From Streptomyces kaniharaensis (GTDB lineage Bacteria > Actinomycetota > Actinomycetes > Streptomycetales > Streptomycetaceae), in contig NZ_WBOF01000001.1 in the NCBI RefSeq assembly GCF_009569385.1, forward strand, positions 248,001 to 312,000: DNA of 64,000 nt, in the 5' to 3' direction. This document shows positions 43,101 to 50,726 of this stretch, one piece after another. Made by a program: the position numbers and the translations under genes. Position 1 is the stretch's first letter; each line of letters begins with the position of its first letter. A model generated the notes under the pieces. That model saw nothing but the letters and a program-made list of their open reading frames with translations. It was not told the DNA's origin and searched no databases.

Positions 43101-43661
43101 CAGCAGCGGCTTGCTCGGGTCGGACGGACAGACCGTGTTGGTCGCGATCTCCTCCGGGCCCTGGCCGTTGCTGCCCGAAACGGCCTGCGGGGCGGCGGCG
43201 GCCTTCGGGGCCTCGGCGGTCTCGGCCGCCTTGGCCTTGGCCTTGGTGGCGGCCGGCGGGGCGACGGTGACCTGAGTGTCCGCCACCACGGAGGCGACGG
43301 ACGGGTCGGCCTGGAGCTGGGCCCGCAGAGCCGGGCTGACGGTGGCCGAGAAGGCGTTGCCGACCACGAAGCTCTTGATGTTGGTGCCGCCGTTGGCCTT
43401 GACCTTCGCCAGCAACGGGGCCTGCGCGTTGGCGGCCTTCTGCTGGCGCGCGCCCAGGTGGCCGTGGTCGGCCGGGGCGTCCGCGATCTGGTCCTTGAGA
43501 ATCACGATCACCGGCACCGGGGTCCCGTCCGCCGACGCCGCCGGGGCGTTCGGGGAGTCGGGGATCGGAGCGCCGTTCGCGGTGGTCCCGAAGCCGAGGA
43601 CCATGGACGCGGCGGTGACCGTGACGGCAGCTGCTAGCTGGGATTTCCGCCAGCCGATCAA
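40176..43661 (-). CDS. Large secreted serine peptidase with sedolisin-like active-site residues
   Basis: TTG at 43661 (AAAGGA upstream) gives 1161 residues: a signal peptide, an I9-like propeptide (VPVIVILKDQIADAP to VASVVADTQV), a peptidase domain (about 200-530) and a long beta-rich C-terminal region. The serine is Ser476 in FGGTSQAAPFVTG. The subtilisin Asp motif reads IADGLD instead of DTG. The helix that should hold HGT reads AEAFGDAS, with Glu259 and Asp263 four residues apart. AGN reads SSGDAG (Asp373). Glu/Asp/Asp/Ser is the sedolisin (S53) set. Database tools will probably call it S8. Confidence 0.85.
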   Translation of the reverse strand: MIGWRKSQLAAAVTVTAASMVLGFGTTANGAPIPDSPNAPAASADGTPVPVIVILKDQIADAPADHGHLGARQQKAANAQAPLLAKVKANGGTNIKSFVVGNAFSATVSPALRAQLQADPSVASVVADTQVTVAPPAATKAKAKAAETAEAPKAAAAPQAVSGSNGQGPEEIATNTVCPSDPSKPLLEPEGLYSTRAVGANGRPGAADLATGKGVKVAYIADGLDPNNPDFIRADGSHAVVDYQDFAGDGINAPTGGAEAFGDASAVIAQGRQVYDVSKFVNASHPLPAGCNIRVRGLAPDADLVALKAGGEVMSNSSILQAIDYAVRVSHVDVLNESFGGNVTPDSGAHDTIALFNDQAVKAGVTVAVSSGDAGLSGTIGTPATDPNVIAVGASTDNQNYQQTGYAAAQFSNKTWSNSRISALSSGGFTQAGRTVDLVAPGESDWALCSPDLTKYTDCKGFGGTGQPIQSFGGTSQAAPFVTGAAALVIQAFRDTHGGDSPSPALVKKLLTGTAQDLGVPAEEQGAGLLNVRAAVEAARGIQDGDGTPGSNAVVVNTGQVDIAGAPGSTHTTDVSVTNTSDTKQTVTAATRSFVPQSSNQQTVQLDTASTDTFKYATNGATWVQKQVKFTVPAGADRLAASIAWQGAATPVVNGPVVRMTLLDPSGKFETNTRPQGGATPANYGLVDVPHPVAGEWTAILYTPAGKAGYNGAVQLGTSTQRAVPAGSVGPNVVDLQPGQTKTLKAQVTVPATSGDSSEAITVSSSDGTTTSVPVVLRSLVPLNQNGGTFTGTITGGNGRGSSPTQSFSYAFDVPKGQKDLRVGVTVKDSKLLMQGALISPNGTPIDVEGNGILDAQGNLTSTTAGVSASTVNPAAGRWRFVLNVVGSVSGQELSQDFAGTIAFNQNRATAAGLPNDARTKLAAGKPVTVQVNYTNNTVATQKISADGRLDRRTDVPLVPQGASASVTLPLSLTSSVPAFLVPPGTDQVKAVAASSTPAQLELSATTGSPDLFGDLKKAQDGSTISVAGYGGSAAQPIVPGMWSTFVQQIGPFGTAGAPAGTATITATAHTQAFDPALTSSTGDPYAAAVNASAAAANPVTVAPGATGSLQVTLTPTGPKGSTVHGVLYLVSAPTAVATANNFLGTTGGVLAAIPYSYTVN

Positions 43662-44223
43662 TGGACATCCTTTCGTCTGATGAGACGTCAGGTTGCACGG
43701 TACAGGCACACGCGGGCCCTGGTCGGTCGCGTGGTTGCTCCGGACCGCACGTCCCGACAGCGGACGCATTCCAGCGCATCCGACACGACCACGACAAGGG
43801 GGGAAATCCCCATCAGAAAGTAAAAATGACCATCAGAAAGTAAAATGGGCAGGGGATATCAGGCCAATCACCGACCTTTTCCCCGCTCAGGCCTGCGAAG
43901 TGGTGCCCGATCAGCCCGGACACCCCACTGGCGAACTCTGGACACTGGCGTACAACCGCCATCGGGTACCGGTCGAAAACGGACCTCACCCGGAGCCGTC
44001 CCACGGTCTTCCCCGCCACCCGCCCGTCAAACCGGTCGACTTCGGCCGGGGCGTCCGCGGACGAACACCCCGGCCCGGGCCGGCTCAGGACATCGGTGGG
44101 GCCGACCGGCGAGGCGGGCGCCGTCGGGGCTGAAAAGAGCTTGGTGGCCGGAGAATGCTCAACCCCCGAGGAGTTGCCGGAAATGGCCGTCCACACCGGC
44201 AGTGCAACGCGGCCGATCCCGGC
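43662..44223. other. Intergenic region, 560 bases
   Basis: No gene is supported. The one long minus-strand frame (43813-44196) has no start signal and poor composition. The region carries the upstream sequences of the peptidase gene, including an AT-rich direct repeat at 43810-43845. Confidence 0.5.
43810..43845. repeat. Direct repeat, 16 bp twice at 20-bp spacing
   Basis: CCATCAGAAAGTAAAA occurs at 43810-43825 and 43830-43845. It is strikingly AT-rich for this genome. Lying about 150-185 bases upstream of the peptidase start, it may be a regulator site. Confidence 0.65.
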
Positions 44224-44421
44224 TCAGCCCCGCCGCGCGGAGGGGATCGAGAGCACGATGCCCAGCACCAGCAATGCGGCGTACCCGACGGTCTCGTGGC
44301 CGGACGGGACGAGGAAGCGGACGAAGCCGAACAGCCGGAAGCCCCCCAGGTGGCCGGCGAGCAGGCCGGACGCGCTGCCGAGGATCAGGACGAAACCGAG
44401 ATAGCCGAGCAGGTGCTTCAT
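44224..44421 (-). CDS. Small membrane protein, 65 aa
   Basis: Two hydrophobic helices are visible (LLGYLGFVLILGSASGLLAG and TVGYAALLVLGIVLSIPSA) joined by HLGGFRLFGFVRFLVPSGHE. The start is ATG at 44421. The composition and helix pattern are those of a genuine small membrane protein. No function is known. It is leftward and divergent from the carboxypeptidase gene. Confidence 0.6.
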   Translation of the reverse strand: MKHLLGYLGFVLILGSASGLLAGHLGGFRLFGFVRFLVPSGHETVGYAALLVLGIVLSIPSARRG

Positions 44422-44582
44422 ACCGGAAGCCTAGGAATCCGCCCGCGCCCGGTAGTCCGACTTTCGGCGCGACCAGGCGTCACCAAAGTCGCGCCGGACG
44501 CGTCCCGGCGTGGGTTGCGGTCCGGTCTCCGGACGGAGCAGCAGGCACGGCGGCCCGGCGGCGGCCCGGGTACGTTCGCCGT

Positions 44583-45884
44583 GTGCAGCAGATGTCACAG
44601 CGGGTCGGCAGGCTGGCCGCGGTGTCGGCGGTGTCCGCCCTGGTGCTCGCCGTCGGCGCGCCGACGGCGTCCGGGCAGGACTCCACCACCACCGTCGTCG
44701 GCGGGGAGCGGCTCGGCCGCCCGGCCGTCCAGGTCGCCCCGCTGGCCGGCGCGCCGGCACTGCCGAGCGAGCTCACCGGGCGGTCCTGGCTGGTCGCCGA
44801 CGCCGGCACCGGCGAGGTGCTCGCCGCCCGCGACGCCCATCTGCCGCTGCCTCCGGCCAGCACCCTCAAGATGCTGTTCGCGGACACCGTGCTGCCGAAG
44901 TTCGACCGCTCCCTGGAGCACCAGGTGACCGCGGCCGAGCTGGCCAACCTGGGCGTCGGCAGCAGCCTGGTCGGCGTCAAGGAGAACCTGCCGTACCGGG
45001 TCGAGGACCTGTGGCGGGGCGTCTTCCTCAGCTCCGGCAACGACGCGGTGCACGTCCTCGCCCACATGAACGGCGGCGTCCAGCAGACCGTCACCGAGAT
45101 GCAGGCCCGCGCCCTGGCCCTCCAGGCCCGCGACACCAGGGTGCTCTCCCCCGACGGCTACGACATGGACGGACAGGTCTCCTCGGCGTACGACCTCACG
45201 CTGTTCGCCCGGGCCGGGCTGCGCAACGCCGACTTCCGCTCCTACTGCTCCACCCGCACCGCCCCCTTCCCCGGCGGAATGGACACCGTCACCGGCCGGC
45301 GCATCACCTTCGACATCGCCAACACCGACCGGCTGCTCGGCAAGTACCCCGGCCTGATCGGCGTCAAGAACGGCTACACCAGCAAGGCGGGCGCCACCTT
45401 CACCGGCGCCGCCGAACGCGGCGGCCGGACCCTGCTGGTGACAGTGATGCACCCGGAGACCCAGGGCAAGGTGTACGACGAGGCCGCCGGGCTGCTCGAC
45501 TGGGGCTTCGCGGCGATCGGCAAGGTCCAGCCGGTCGGGCAGCTGGTCGAGGACACCGCGCCCACACCGGCCGGCCCCACCGGCTCCGCGCCCGCCGCCG
45601 AGGTGCGCCCGCACGCCGCCCGGGACGGCGGCCCCGGCCTCGGCCCGGCCGCCTGGACGGCCGTCCTGCTCGGCGCGGCCCTCGCCCTGTGGACCGCACG
45701 CCGCACGGCGTCACGCCTGCGCCTCGCCTCGGCCGTCCCCGCCGAGGCACCGCCACCGCCGCTCGCCGTCCCCGAGGCGGGTGCCACCGCCGCCGGCGGC
45801 TCCACCGGCGTCGGCGGCCGCGGCCGGAGCCGCCTGGTCCGCCGCGCCCGGGCCCTCGTCCGGTCCGCCCGCGCCCACCGCTGA
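44583..45884 (+). CDS. D-alanyl-D-alanine carboxypeptidase (S11)
   Basis: The GTG at 44583 has TACGTT six bases upstream and no Shine-Dalgarno sequence, so the message is probably leaderless; ATG at 44592 is an alternative. The 433 residues have a signal peptide, SxxK in PASTLKML, SxN in SSGND and the third motif in VKNGYTSKAG (KNG in place of KTG, a frequent variant). A C-terminal membrane helix (AAWTAVLLGAALALWTA) anchors it, with a basic tail. It trims peptidoglycan stem peptides. Confidence 0.9.
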   Translation: MQQMSQRVGRLAAVSAVSALVLAVGAPTASGQDSTTTVVGGERLGRPAVQVAPLAGAPALPSELTGRSWLVADAGTGEVLAARDAHLPLPPASTLKMLFADTVLPKFDRSLEHQVTAAELANLGVGSSLVGVKENLPYRVEDLWRGVFLSSGNDAVHVLAHMNGGVQQTVTEMQARALALQARDTRVLSPDGYDMDGQVSSAYDLTLFARAGLRNADFRSYCSTRTAPFPGGMDTVTGRRITFDIANTDRLLGKYPGLIGVKNGYTSKAGATFTGAAERGGRTLLVTVMHPETQGKVYDEAAGLLDWGFAAIGKVQPVGQLVEDTAPTPAGPTGSAPAAEVRPHAARDGGPGLGPAAWTAVLLGAALALWTARRTASRLRLASAVPAEAPPPPLAVPEAGATAAGGSTGVGGRGRSRLVRRARALVRSARAHR

Positions 45885-45956
45885 ACCGGCGGAGCGCGAG
45901 GGAGCTCCGGTGACGGCGGCACGGGACGCCGGGCCGGGCGCTCTACACTTCCCGCC

Positions 45957-46370
45957 ATGACCACCCCCGACCCCGCCTCCCAGGACCGGCTCGCCCGGAT
46001 CGTCCGCCTCTCCTCCGGGAGCTACCTGCTCGTCACCACCTACAAGAAGGACGGCACCGCCGTGCCGACCCCGGTCTGGGTGGTCCGCGACGGCGAGGCG
46101 CTCGGCATCTGGACCGCCGTGGACTCCTGGAAGGTCAGGCGCATCCGCAACCGCGCCGACGTCCTGGTCGGTCCCTGCGACGTCAAGGGCCGCCCGACCG
46201 GCGAGCAGTACCCCGCCACGGCCGAGATCCTCGGGCCCGAGCGGACCGCCGCCTACCGCACCCTGCTGCGGCAGAAGTACGGCCTGCTCGGCGTGCTCAC
46301 CCTCCTCGGCAGCCGCCTGCGGCGCGGCGAGCGCGGCACCGTCGGGATCCGGATCACGCTCGCGGACTGA
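45957..46370 (+). CDS. PPOX-class F420/flavin-dependent protein
   Basis: ATG at 45957 has TACACT seven bases upstream and no Shine-Dalgarno site (probable leaderless message). The 137 residues show the split-barrel fold: GSYLLVTTYKKDGTAVPTPV, ALGIWTAVDSWKVRRIRN, ADVLVGPCDVKGRPTGEQYP. These are features of the F420H2-dependent reductase/PPOX-type family of actinomycetes. The substrate is unknown. Confidence 0.85.
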   Translation: MTTPDPASQDRLARIVRLSSGSYLLVTTYKKDGTAVPTPVWVVRDGEALGIWTAVDSWKVRRIRNRADVLVGPCDVKGRPTGEQYPATAEILGPERTAAYRTLLRQKYGLLGVLTLLGSRLRRGERGTVGIRITLAD

Positions 46371-46443
46371 GCCCGCCACTCCGGGCCGGATACCCCTCTC
46401 GAACCCCCCCCGGCCGGGGCGCGGCGTGGCAGGCTTGCCGCCC

Positions 46444-46848
46444 ATGGGAGAGAACGAGACCGGCCGGAGCCGCCCGCTGCTCATCGTGGACGGCGCCAAC
46501 GTCGTCGGGTCGGTGCCCGACGGCTGGTGGCGCGACCGGCGGGGCGCCGCCGAGCGGCTGCGCGACGCGCTCGTCGCCGTCGCCGCGCAGGGCCTGCCGG
46601 GGCGGGCCGGCCCGCTGGAGGTCGTGCTGGTCGTCGAGGGCGCGGCGCGCGGCGTGACCGGGCGGCCCGAGGTCCGGGTGGTCGCCGCGACCGGCAGCGG
46701 CGACGACCGCGTCGTCGACCTGGTCCGGGCGGCCAAGGCCGACCACCCCGACCGGGACTGCCTGGTCGTCACCGCCGACCGCGAGCTGCGCACCCGGGTC
46801 GCCGCCCTCGGCGCGGACGTCACCGGCCCTCGCGCCGTCCGGCCGTAG
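46444..46848 (+). CDS. NYN/PIN-type nuclease-like protein
   Basis: The ATG at 46444 gives 134 residues. The first acidic motif is LLIVDGANVVGSVPDGWW, later acidic positions are GSGDDRVVDLV and CLVVTADRELRTRVAALGA. These are the conserved Asp residues of the NYN branch of PIN-like RNases. The probable target is RNA. It ends 6 bases from the convergent lipoprotein gene stop. Confidence 0.85.
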   Translation: MGENETGRSRPLLIVDGANVVGSVPDGWWRDRRGAAERLRDALVAVAAQGLPGRAGPLEVVLVVEGAARGVTGRPEVRVVAATGSGDDRVVDLVRAAKADHPDRDCLVVTADRELRTRVAALGADVTGPRAVRP

Positions 46849-46854
46849 ACGCCG

Positions 46855-47469
46855 TCAGTACCGCACGGCTTTCACCACCACCGGCAGCAGCCGCTCGTCC
46901 GTCGGACGGCGGCTGAACGCCACCGGGGTGGCCTGCCCGTCGCGGGGGATGTGCTCGGCGCCGACGACGGCGCTGTCGACCGTGTTGCCGCTGGTGTCGG
47001 TGAAATCCACCTGCACGGCGTAGGAGGCCGTGTCGATGCCGGTGTTCTCGATCGTGACGAAGACGGCGGGCAGACCCCCGCTGGCCTCGCGCGGCACCTC
47101 GGTGAGCGTGACCGAGCCGAGGGCGTTGCCGCCGTCGGGTTCCTGGGCCAGGACGGAGGCCGCCTTGTCGTGGACCATCACCTGCTGTGCGTCCGCCGAG
47201 GCGGCGAACGCGGCGGCCGAGGCGGCCGCCGACGCCAGGGCCGAGGCGAGCGCGGACGGCGACGCGGCCGCCGAGGCCGAAGCCGACTCGGACGGCGCTG
47301 CCGAGGCGGACTCGGAGGGCGTCGGGCTCGAGGTCCGGACGATCGCCGCATTGGTCGACGAGCTGCTGCACGCCACCAGGACGGCGCCGGCGGCCAGACC
47401 GGCGGCCAGACCGGCCGCGCGGGGCGCCGTCCAGCGGCGGGAGCTGGGGAGGGTGTGGAGTTCGCGCAC
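46855..47469 (-). CDS. Lipoprotein with Ala/Ser linker, 204 aa
   Basis: GTG at 47469 with GAGAGAA upstream. The signal ends in a lipobox (VLVAC, Cys34) after LAAGLAAGA. Residues 45-95 are a low-complexity Ala/Ser stretch. The C-terminal domain (VTLTEVPREASGGLPAVFVT, YAVQVDFTDTSGNTVDSAVV, LPVVVKAVRY) looks like an immunoglobulin-type beta domain. No function is known. Confidence 0.8.
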   Translation of the reverse strand: MRELHTLPSSRRWTAPRAAGLAAGLAAGAVLVACSSSSTNAAIVRTSSPTPSESASAAPSESASASAAASPSALASALASAAASAAAFAASADAQQVMVHDKAASVLAQEPDGGNALGSVTLTEVPREASGGLPAVFVTIENTGIDTASYAVQVDFTDTSGNTVDSAVVGAEHIPRDGQATPVAFSRRPTDERLLPVVVKAVRY

Positions 47470-47651
47470 CGGGGTTCTCTCTTCTCGCTCGGCGTCCGGC
47501 GGCCGGTGGCCCGTATGCACCCCATGCTTCGGGGCGTTGCGGCGCGACGGCGAGACCTGCGCGCCCGTTCGGGTGGAGGGGTCGCCACGAGGTGTTCCGC
47601 CGTGTCGGACGGTACGGGAACCAATGCCGGCCGCCGCCCGACTGGTGGGGC

Positions 47652-47843
47652 GTGAGTGCGAAGTCGCCGGGTGTCCGGCCGTCGAGTGTGCTGGCGGGGT
47701 TCGCCCTGCTGCTGGTGGTGGTGTTCGTGGTGGCGTATGCCGTGGGCCGTCAGGCGGGGCCGGTGTCGCCGGGGCTGACGCCCGGGCGCGGGGGCGGCGG
47801 CACGCCCGGGATGAGCGGGCACGACATGGGCGGCATGCGGTGA
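47652..47843 (+). CDS. Small membrane-anchored protein with His/Met tail, 63 aa
   Basis: GTG at 47652 opens 63 residues: one N-terminal membrane helix (VLAGFALLLVVVFVVAYAVG), a Gly/Pro linker and a final MSGHDMGGMR. The His/Met end is typical of copper-handling peptides. The copper ATPase GTG overlaps its stop (GTGA), so the two are co-translated. It could hand copper to the ATPase or the PCu(A)C-like protein. It would be missed by length filters. Confidence 0.7.
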   Translation: MSAKSPGVRPSSVLAGFALLLVVVFVVAYAVGRQAGPVSPGLTPGRGGGGTPGMSGHDMGGMR

Positions 47844-50092
47844 GCTCCGTCGCGGGGGCCGACGCCGGGGAGCTGGTGAGCACCGATCTGGCGGTCGGCG
47901 GGATGACCTGTGCGGCGTGCGTGGGCCGGGTGGAGAAGCGGCTGGCGCGGATCGACGGGGTGACGGCCGGGGTGAACCTGGCGACCGGGCGGGCGCGCGT
48001 GCTGCATCCGGCCGGGGTGTCCGTCGCGGAGCTCGTGGCGGCCGTCGAACGGGCCGGCTACACCGCCGAGTTGGCGCCTGCGGGCGCGGCCGCCGGACCG
48101 GCCGAGGAGGATCCTGACGAGCGGCGGCGGCTGTTGGTCACCGCGCTGCTGGCCGTCCCGGTGCTGGTGCTGTCGATGGTGCCGTCGCTGCAGTTCCCGG
48201 CCTGGCAGTGGGTGTGCTTCGCCCTGGCCGTCCCGGTGGTGACGTGGGGTTCGGCCTGCTTCCACCGCCGGGCGTGGCAGGGCCTGCGGCACGCGGCGGC
48301 GACCATGGACACGCTGGTCGGCCTGGGTGTGCTGGCGTCCTTCGGCTGGTCGGCGTACGCGCTGCTGTTCGGCGGGGCCGGGCAGGTCGGCATGCGGATG
48401 CCGTTCTCGCTCACCGCCGACGGCAGCGGCGCGGCGCACGTGTACCTGGAGGCGGCCGTCGGGGTGCCGCTTTTCGTGCTGGCCGGGCGGCTGCTGGAGG
48501 GCCGGGTGCGGCGGCGCAGCGGTTCGGCGCTGCGGGCGCTCGCCGAGCTGGGTGCGAAGGAGGTGTGCGTCCGGGGCGCGGAGAGCGGCGAGGAGCGGCT
48601 GCTGCCGGTCGAACTGCTGCTGCCGGGGCAGGAGTTCGTGGTGCGGCCGGGCGAGCGGGTGGCCACCGACGGGGTCGTCGTCGAGGGCGGCTCGGCGCTG
48701 GACCTGAGTCTGCTGACCGGGGAGAGCGTGCCGGTGGAGGTCGGCCCGGGGGACGCGGTGGCGGGTGCGACGGTGAACGTCGGCGGCGCGCTGGTGGTGC
48801 GGGCGACGGCGGTCGGCGCGGACACCCAACTGGCGCGGATCACCGCGCTGGTGGCGGACGCCCAGGCCGGGAAGGCCCGGGCGCAGCGGCTCGCGGACAC
48901 GGTCGCCGGGGTGTTCGTGCCGTGCGTGCTCGCGGTGGCGGTGTGCGTGCTGGGCTTCTGGCTCGGCGCCGGCGCGGCCCCGCAGGCGGCGGTGACGGCG
49001 GCGGTCGCGGTGCTGGTGGTGGCGTGCCCGTGCGCGCTGGGCCTGGCCACGCCGACGGCGCTGCTGGCGGCGACCGGCCGGGGCGCGGAGCTGGGGGTGC
49101 TGGTGCGTGGCCCGGAGGTGCTGGAGAGCCTGCGGCGGATCGACACCGTGGTGCTGGACAAGACCGGGACGCTGACCACCGGGCGGATGGAGCTGGCGTC
49201 GGTCACCGTGGCCGAGGGCTTCGGCGAGGAGGACGCGCTGCGGCTGGCCGGCGCGGTCGAGCACCGCTCCGAGCACCCGATCGGGCGGGCCGTCGCGGCG
49301 GCGGCCCGGGAGCGCTGCGGGGCGCTGCCGGCGGTGACCGGCTTCGCGGCCGCGGCCGGGGTCGGGGTGTCCGGGACGGTCGAGGGCCGGGCCGTCCGGG
49401 TGGTCCGTCCCGACGAGGTCTCCGGGCCTCACGAGCTGGCCGGGGCGGTGGCGGCGGCCGGGGACGCGGGCCGCACGGCGGTGGTGGTCGAGCTGGACGG
49501 GCGGGCCGCGGCGGTGCTCGCTGTCGGTGACACGCTGCGCTCGGGCAGCTGGCGGGCGCTCCACCGGCTGCGCGGGATGGGCCTGGAGACGGTCCTGCTC
49601 ACCGGGGACGGCCCGGGTGCGGCCCGAGCGGTGGCCCGCGAGCTGGGCATCGGGCAGGTGCACGCCGGCGCCTCGCCCGAGCGCAAGGCCGAGGTGGTGG
49701 CCGAGCTGAAGGCCGCCGGGCGGACGACGGCGGTGGTCGGCGACGGGGTCAACGACGCGGTGGCACTGGCCTCGGCGGACCTCGGGGTGGCGCTGGCCTC
49801 GGGCAGCGACGCCGCGATCGGGGCCGCCGGGCTGACCCTGGTGCGGGGAGACATCGAGGCGGTGGTGGACGCCGTCCGGCTGGCCCGGCGGACGCTCGCG
49901 ACGATCCGGGCCAACCTGCTGTGGGCGTTCGGGTACAACGTGGTGCTGATCCCGCTGGCGGCGGTCGGCCTGCTCAACCCGATGCTGGCGGCGGTGGCGA
50001 TGTCGCTCAGCTCGCTGCTGGTGGTGGGCAACAGCCTGCGGCTGCGCACCTGGCAGCCGGGGCGCGGCGCCCGGAAGGGGGCGCGGGCGTGA
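47840..50092 (+). CDS. copA: Copper-translocating P1B-type ATPase
   Basis: The 750-residue protein begins at the coupled GTG. A heavy-metal-associated domain holds GMTCAAC (Cys24 and Cys27). The membrane motif is CPCALGLATP, the phosphorylation site DKTGTLTTG, the SEHP motif HRSEHPIG, and ATP hinge GDGVNDAVALASAD. All parts of a P1B-1 copper ATPase are present, consistent with Cu(I) export to the outside. Whether it detoxifies or loads cupro-proteins cannot be read. The neighbouring small protein and PCu(A)C-like gene favour copper supply. Confidence 0.95.
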   Translation: MSSVAGADAGELVSTDLAVGGMTCAACVGRVEKRLARIDGVTAGVNLATGRARVLHPAGVSVAELVAAVERAGYTAELAPAGAAAGPAEEDPDERRRLLVTALLAVPVLVLSMVPSLQFPAWQWVCFALAVPVVTWGSACFHRRAWQGLRHAAATMDTLVGLGVLASFGWSAYALLFGGAGQVGMRMPFSLTADGSGAAHVYLEAAVGVPLFVLAGRLLEGRVRRRSGSALRALAELGAKEVCVRGAESGEERLLPVELLLPGQEFVVRPGERVATDGVVVEGGSALDLSLLTGESVPVEVGPGDAVAGATVNVGGALVVRATAVGADTQLARITALVADAQAGKARAQRLADTVAGVFVPCVLAVAVCVLGFWLGAGAAPQAAVTAAVAVLVVACPCALGLATPTALLAATGRGAELGVLVRGPEVLESLRRIDTVVLDKTGTLTTGRMELASVTVAEGFGEEDALRLAGAVEHRSEHPIGRAVAAAARERCGALPAVTGFAAAAGVGVSGTVEGRAVRVVRPDEVSGPHELAGAVAAAGDAGRTAVVVELDGRAAAVLAVGDTLRSGSWRALHRLRGMGLETVLLTGDGPGAARAVARELGIGQVHAGASPERKAEVVAELKAAGRTTAVVGDGVNDAVALASADLGVALASGSDAAIGAAGLTLVRGDIEAVVDAVRLARRTLATIRANLLWAFGYNVVLIPLAAVGLLNPMLAAVAMSLSSLLVVGNSLRLRTWQPGRGARKGARA

Positions 50093-50126
50093 GCCAGAGG
50101 CGCGTAGCCGGAGAAGGGGCGGGCGC

Positions 50127-50621
50127 ATGAGCGGGATGGAACGGCTGAAGGTGGTCGGCCCGCCGGTGGGCGCGGCGGCCTTGGCCCTGGCCCTGCTGAC
50201 CGGATGGACGGCGGTCGGCGGGGCCGGGCGGCCCCACCCGGTGGAGGCGGCCGGCCCGGGCTGGCTGCTGCTGCCGGCGGCGGCGGGCGCGTCCTCCGCC
50301 ACGGCGGCGTTCTTCACGATCCGCAACCCGGGCGATGTGCCCGACGAACTGACGGGCGCCCGCTGGGAGTTCGGCGGCCCGGTCACCCTGAAGCGGCACC
50401 TGCACCAGGGCGCGGCGGGCCGCTGGGAGCCGGTGTCGGTGCTGCCGGTTCCGGGCCGGGGCGAGCTGGCGATGTCCCCGGAGGACGCCGACCTGGTGAT
50501 CGCCGCCCCACCACCGTTGAACCCCGGCCAGTGGGTCGAGTTCACCCTCACCTTCCGGCACAGCCCGGAGCTGCACCTCCGGGCCGAAGTGCGGGCCCCC
50601 GGTTCCCGCCCGCCCGGTTGA
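50127..50621 (+). CDS. PCu(A)C-like copper chaperone
   Basis: ATG at 50127 with GGCGGGC upstream. The 164 residues have an N-terminal membrane/signal helix (GAAALALALLTGWTAVGGAG) and a PCu(A)C-like barrel (WLLLPAAAGASSATAAFFTI, GELAMSPEDADLVIAAPPPL, WVEFTLTF). The canonical His-x-Met copper ligands are not fully conserved: KRHLHQG and the AM of GELAMSP remain. It would be an extracytoplasmic copper chaperone for cytochrome oxidase assembly. Confidence 0.75.
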   Translation: MSGMERLKVVGPPVGAAALALALLTGWTAVGGAGRPHPVEAAGPGWLLLPAAAGASSATAAFFTIRNPGDVPDELTGARWEFGGPVTLKRHLHQGAAGRWEPVSVLPVPGRGELAMSPEDADLVIAAPPPLNPGQWVEFTLTFRHSPELHLRAEVRAPGSRPPG

Positions 50622-50676
50622 GGGCTCCGGCCGCATAGGCGTGTGCCCCGGGCACAGGGTAGTGACTGCCCGGCGC

Positions 50677-50704
50677 CCGGACGGCGGCCCCCGCCGACGT
50701 CCGG
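50677..50704. terminator. Hairpin between convergent genes
   Basis: CCGGACG (50677-50683) pairs with CGTCCGG (50698-50704) and inner bases pair around one mismatch. It sits between the PCu(A)C-like gene and the convergent response regulator. Confidence 0.5.
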
Positions 50705-50726
50705 GGTGCTCCGGCGGGGCGGTCCG

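Noticed and set aside
39987..43637. 1216-codon open frame on the plus strand opposite the peptidase gene
   Set aside because: Its composition is the Gly/Arg/Val-rich shadow typical of high-GC genes; the minus strand encodes a coherent secreted peptidase with signal, motifs and terminator.
43667..43669. ATG alternative start just upstream of the peptidase TTG start
   Set aside because: It is in another frame; the TTG at 43661 has AAAGGA spacing and is in frame with the signal peptide.
43813..44196. 127-codon minus-strand frame upstream of the peptidase gene
   Set aside because: No ribosome-binding site, odd composition and no domain; treated as intergenic.
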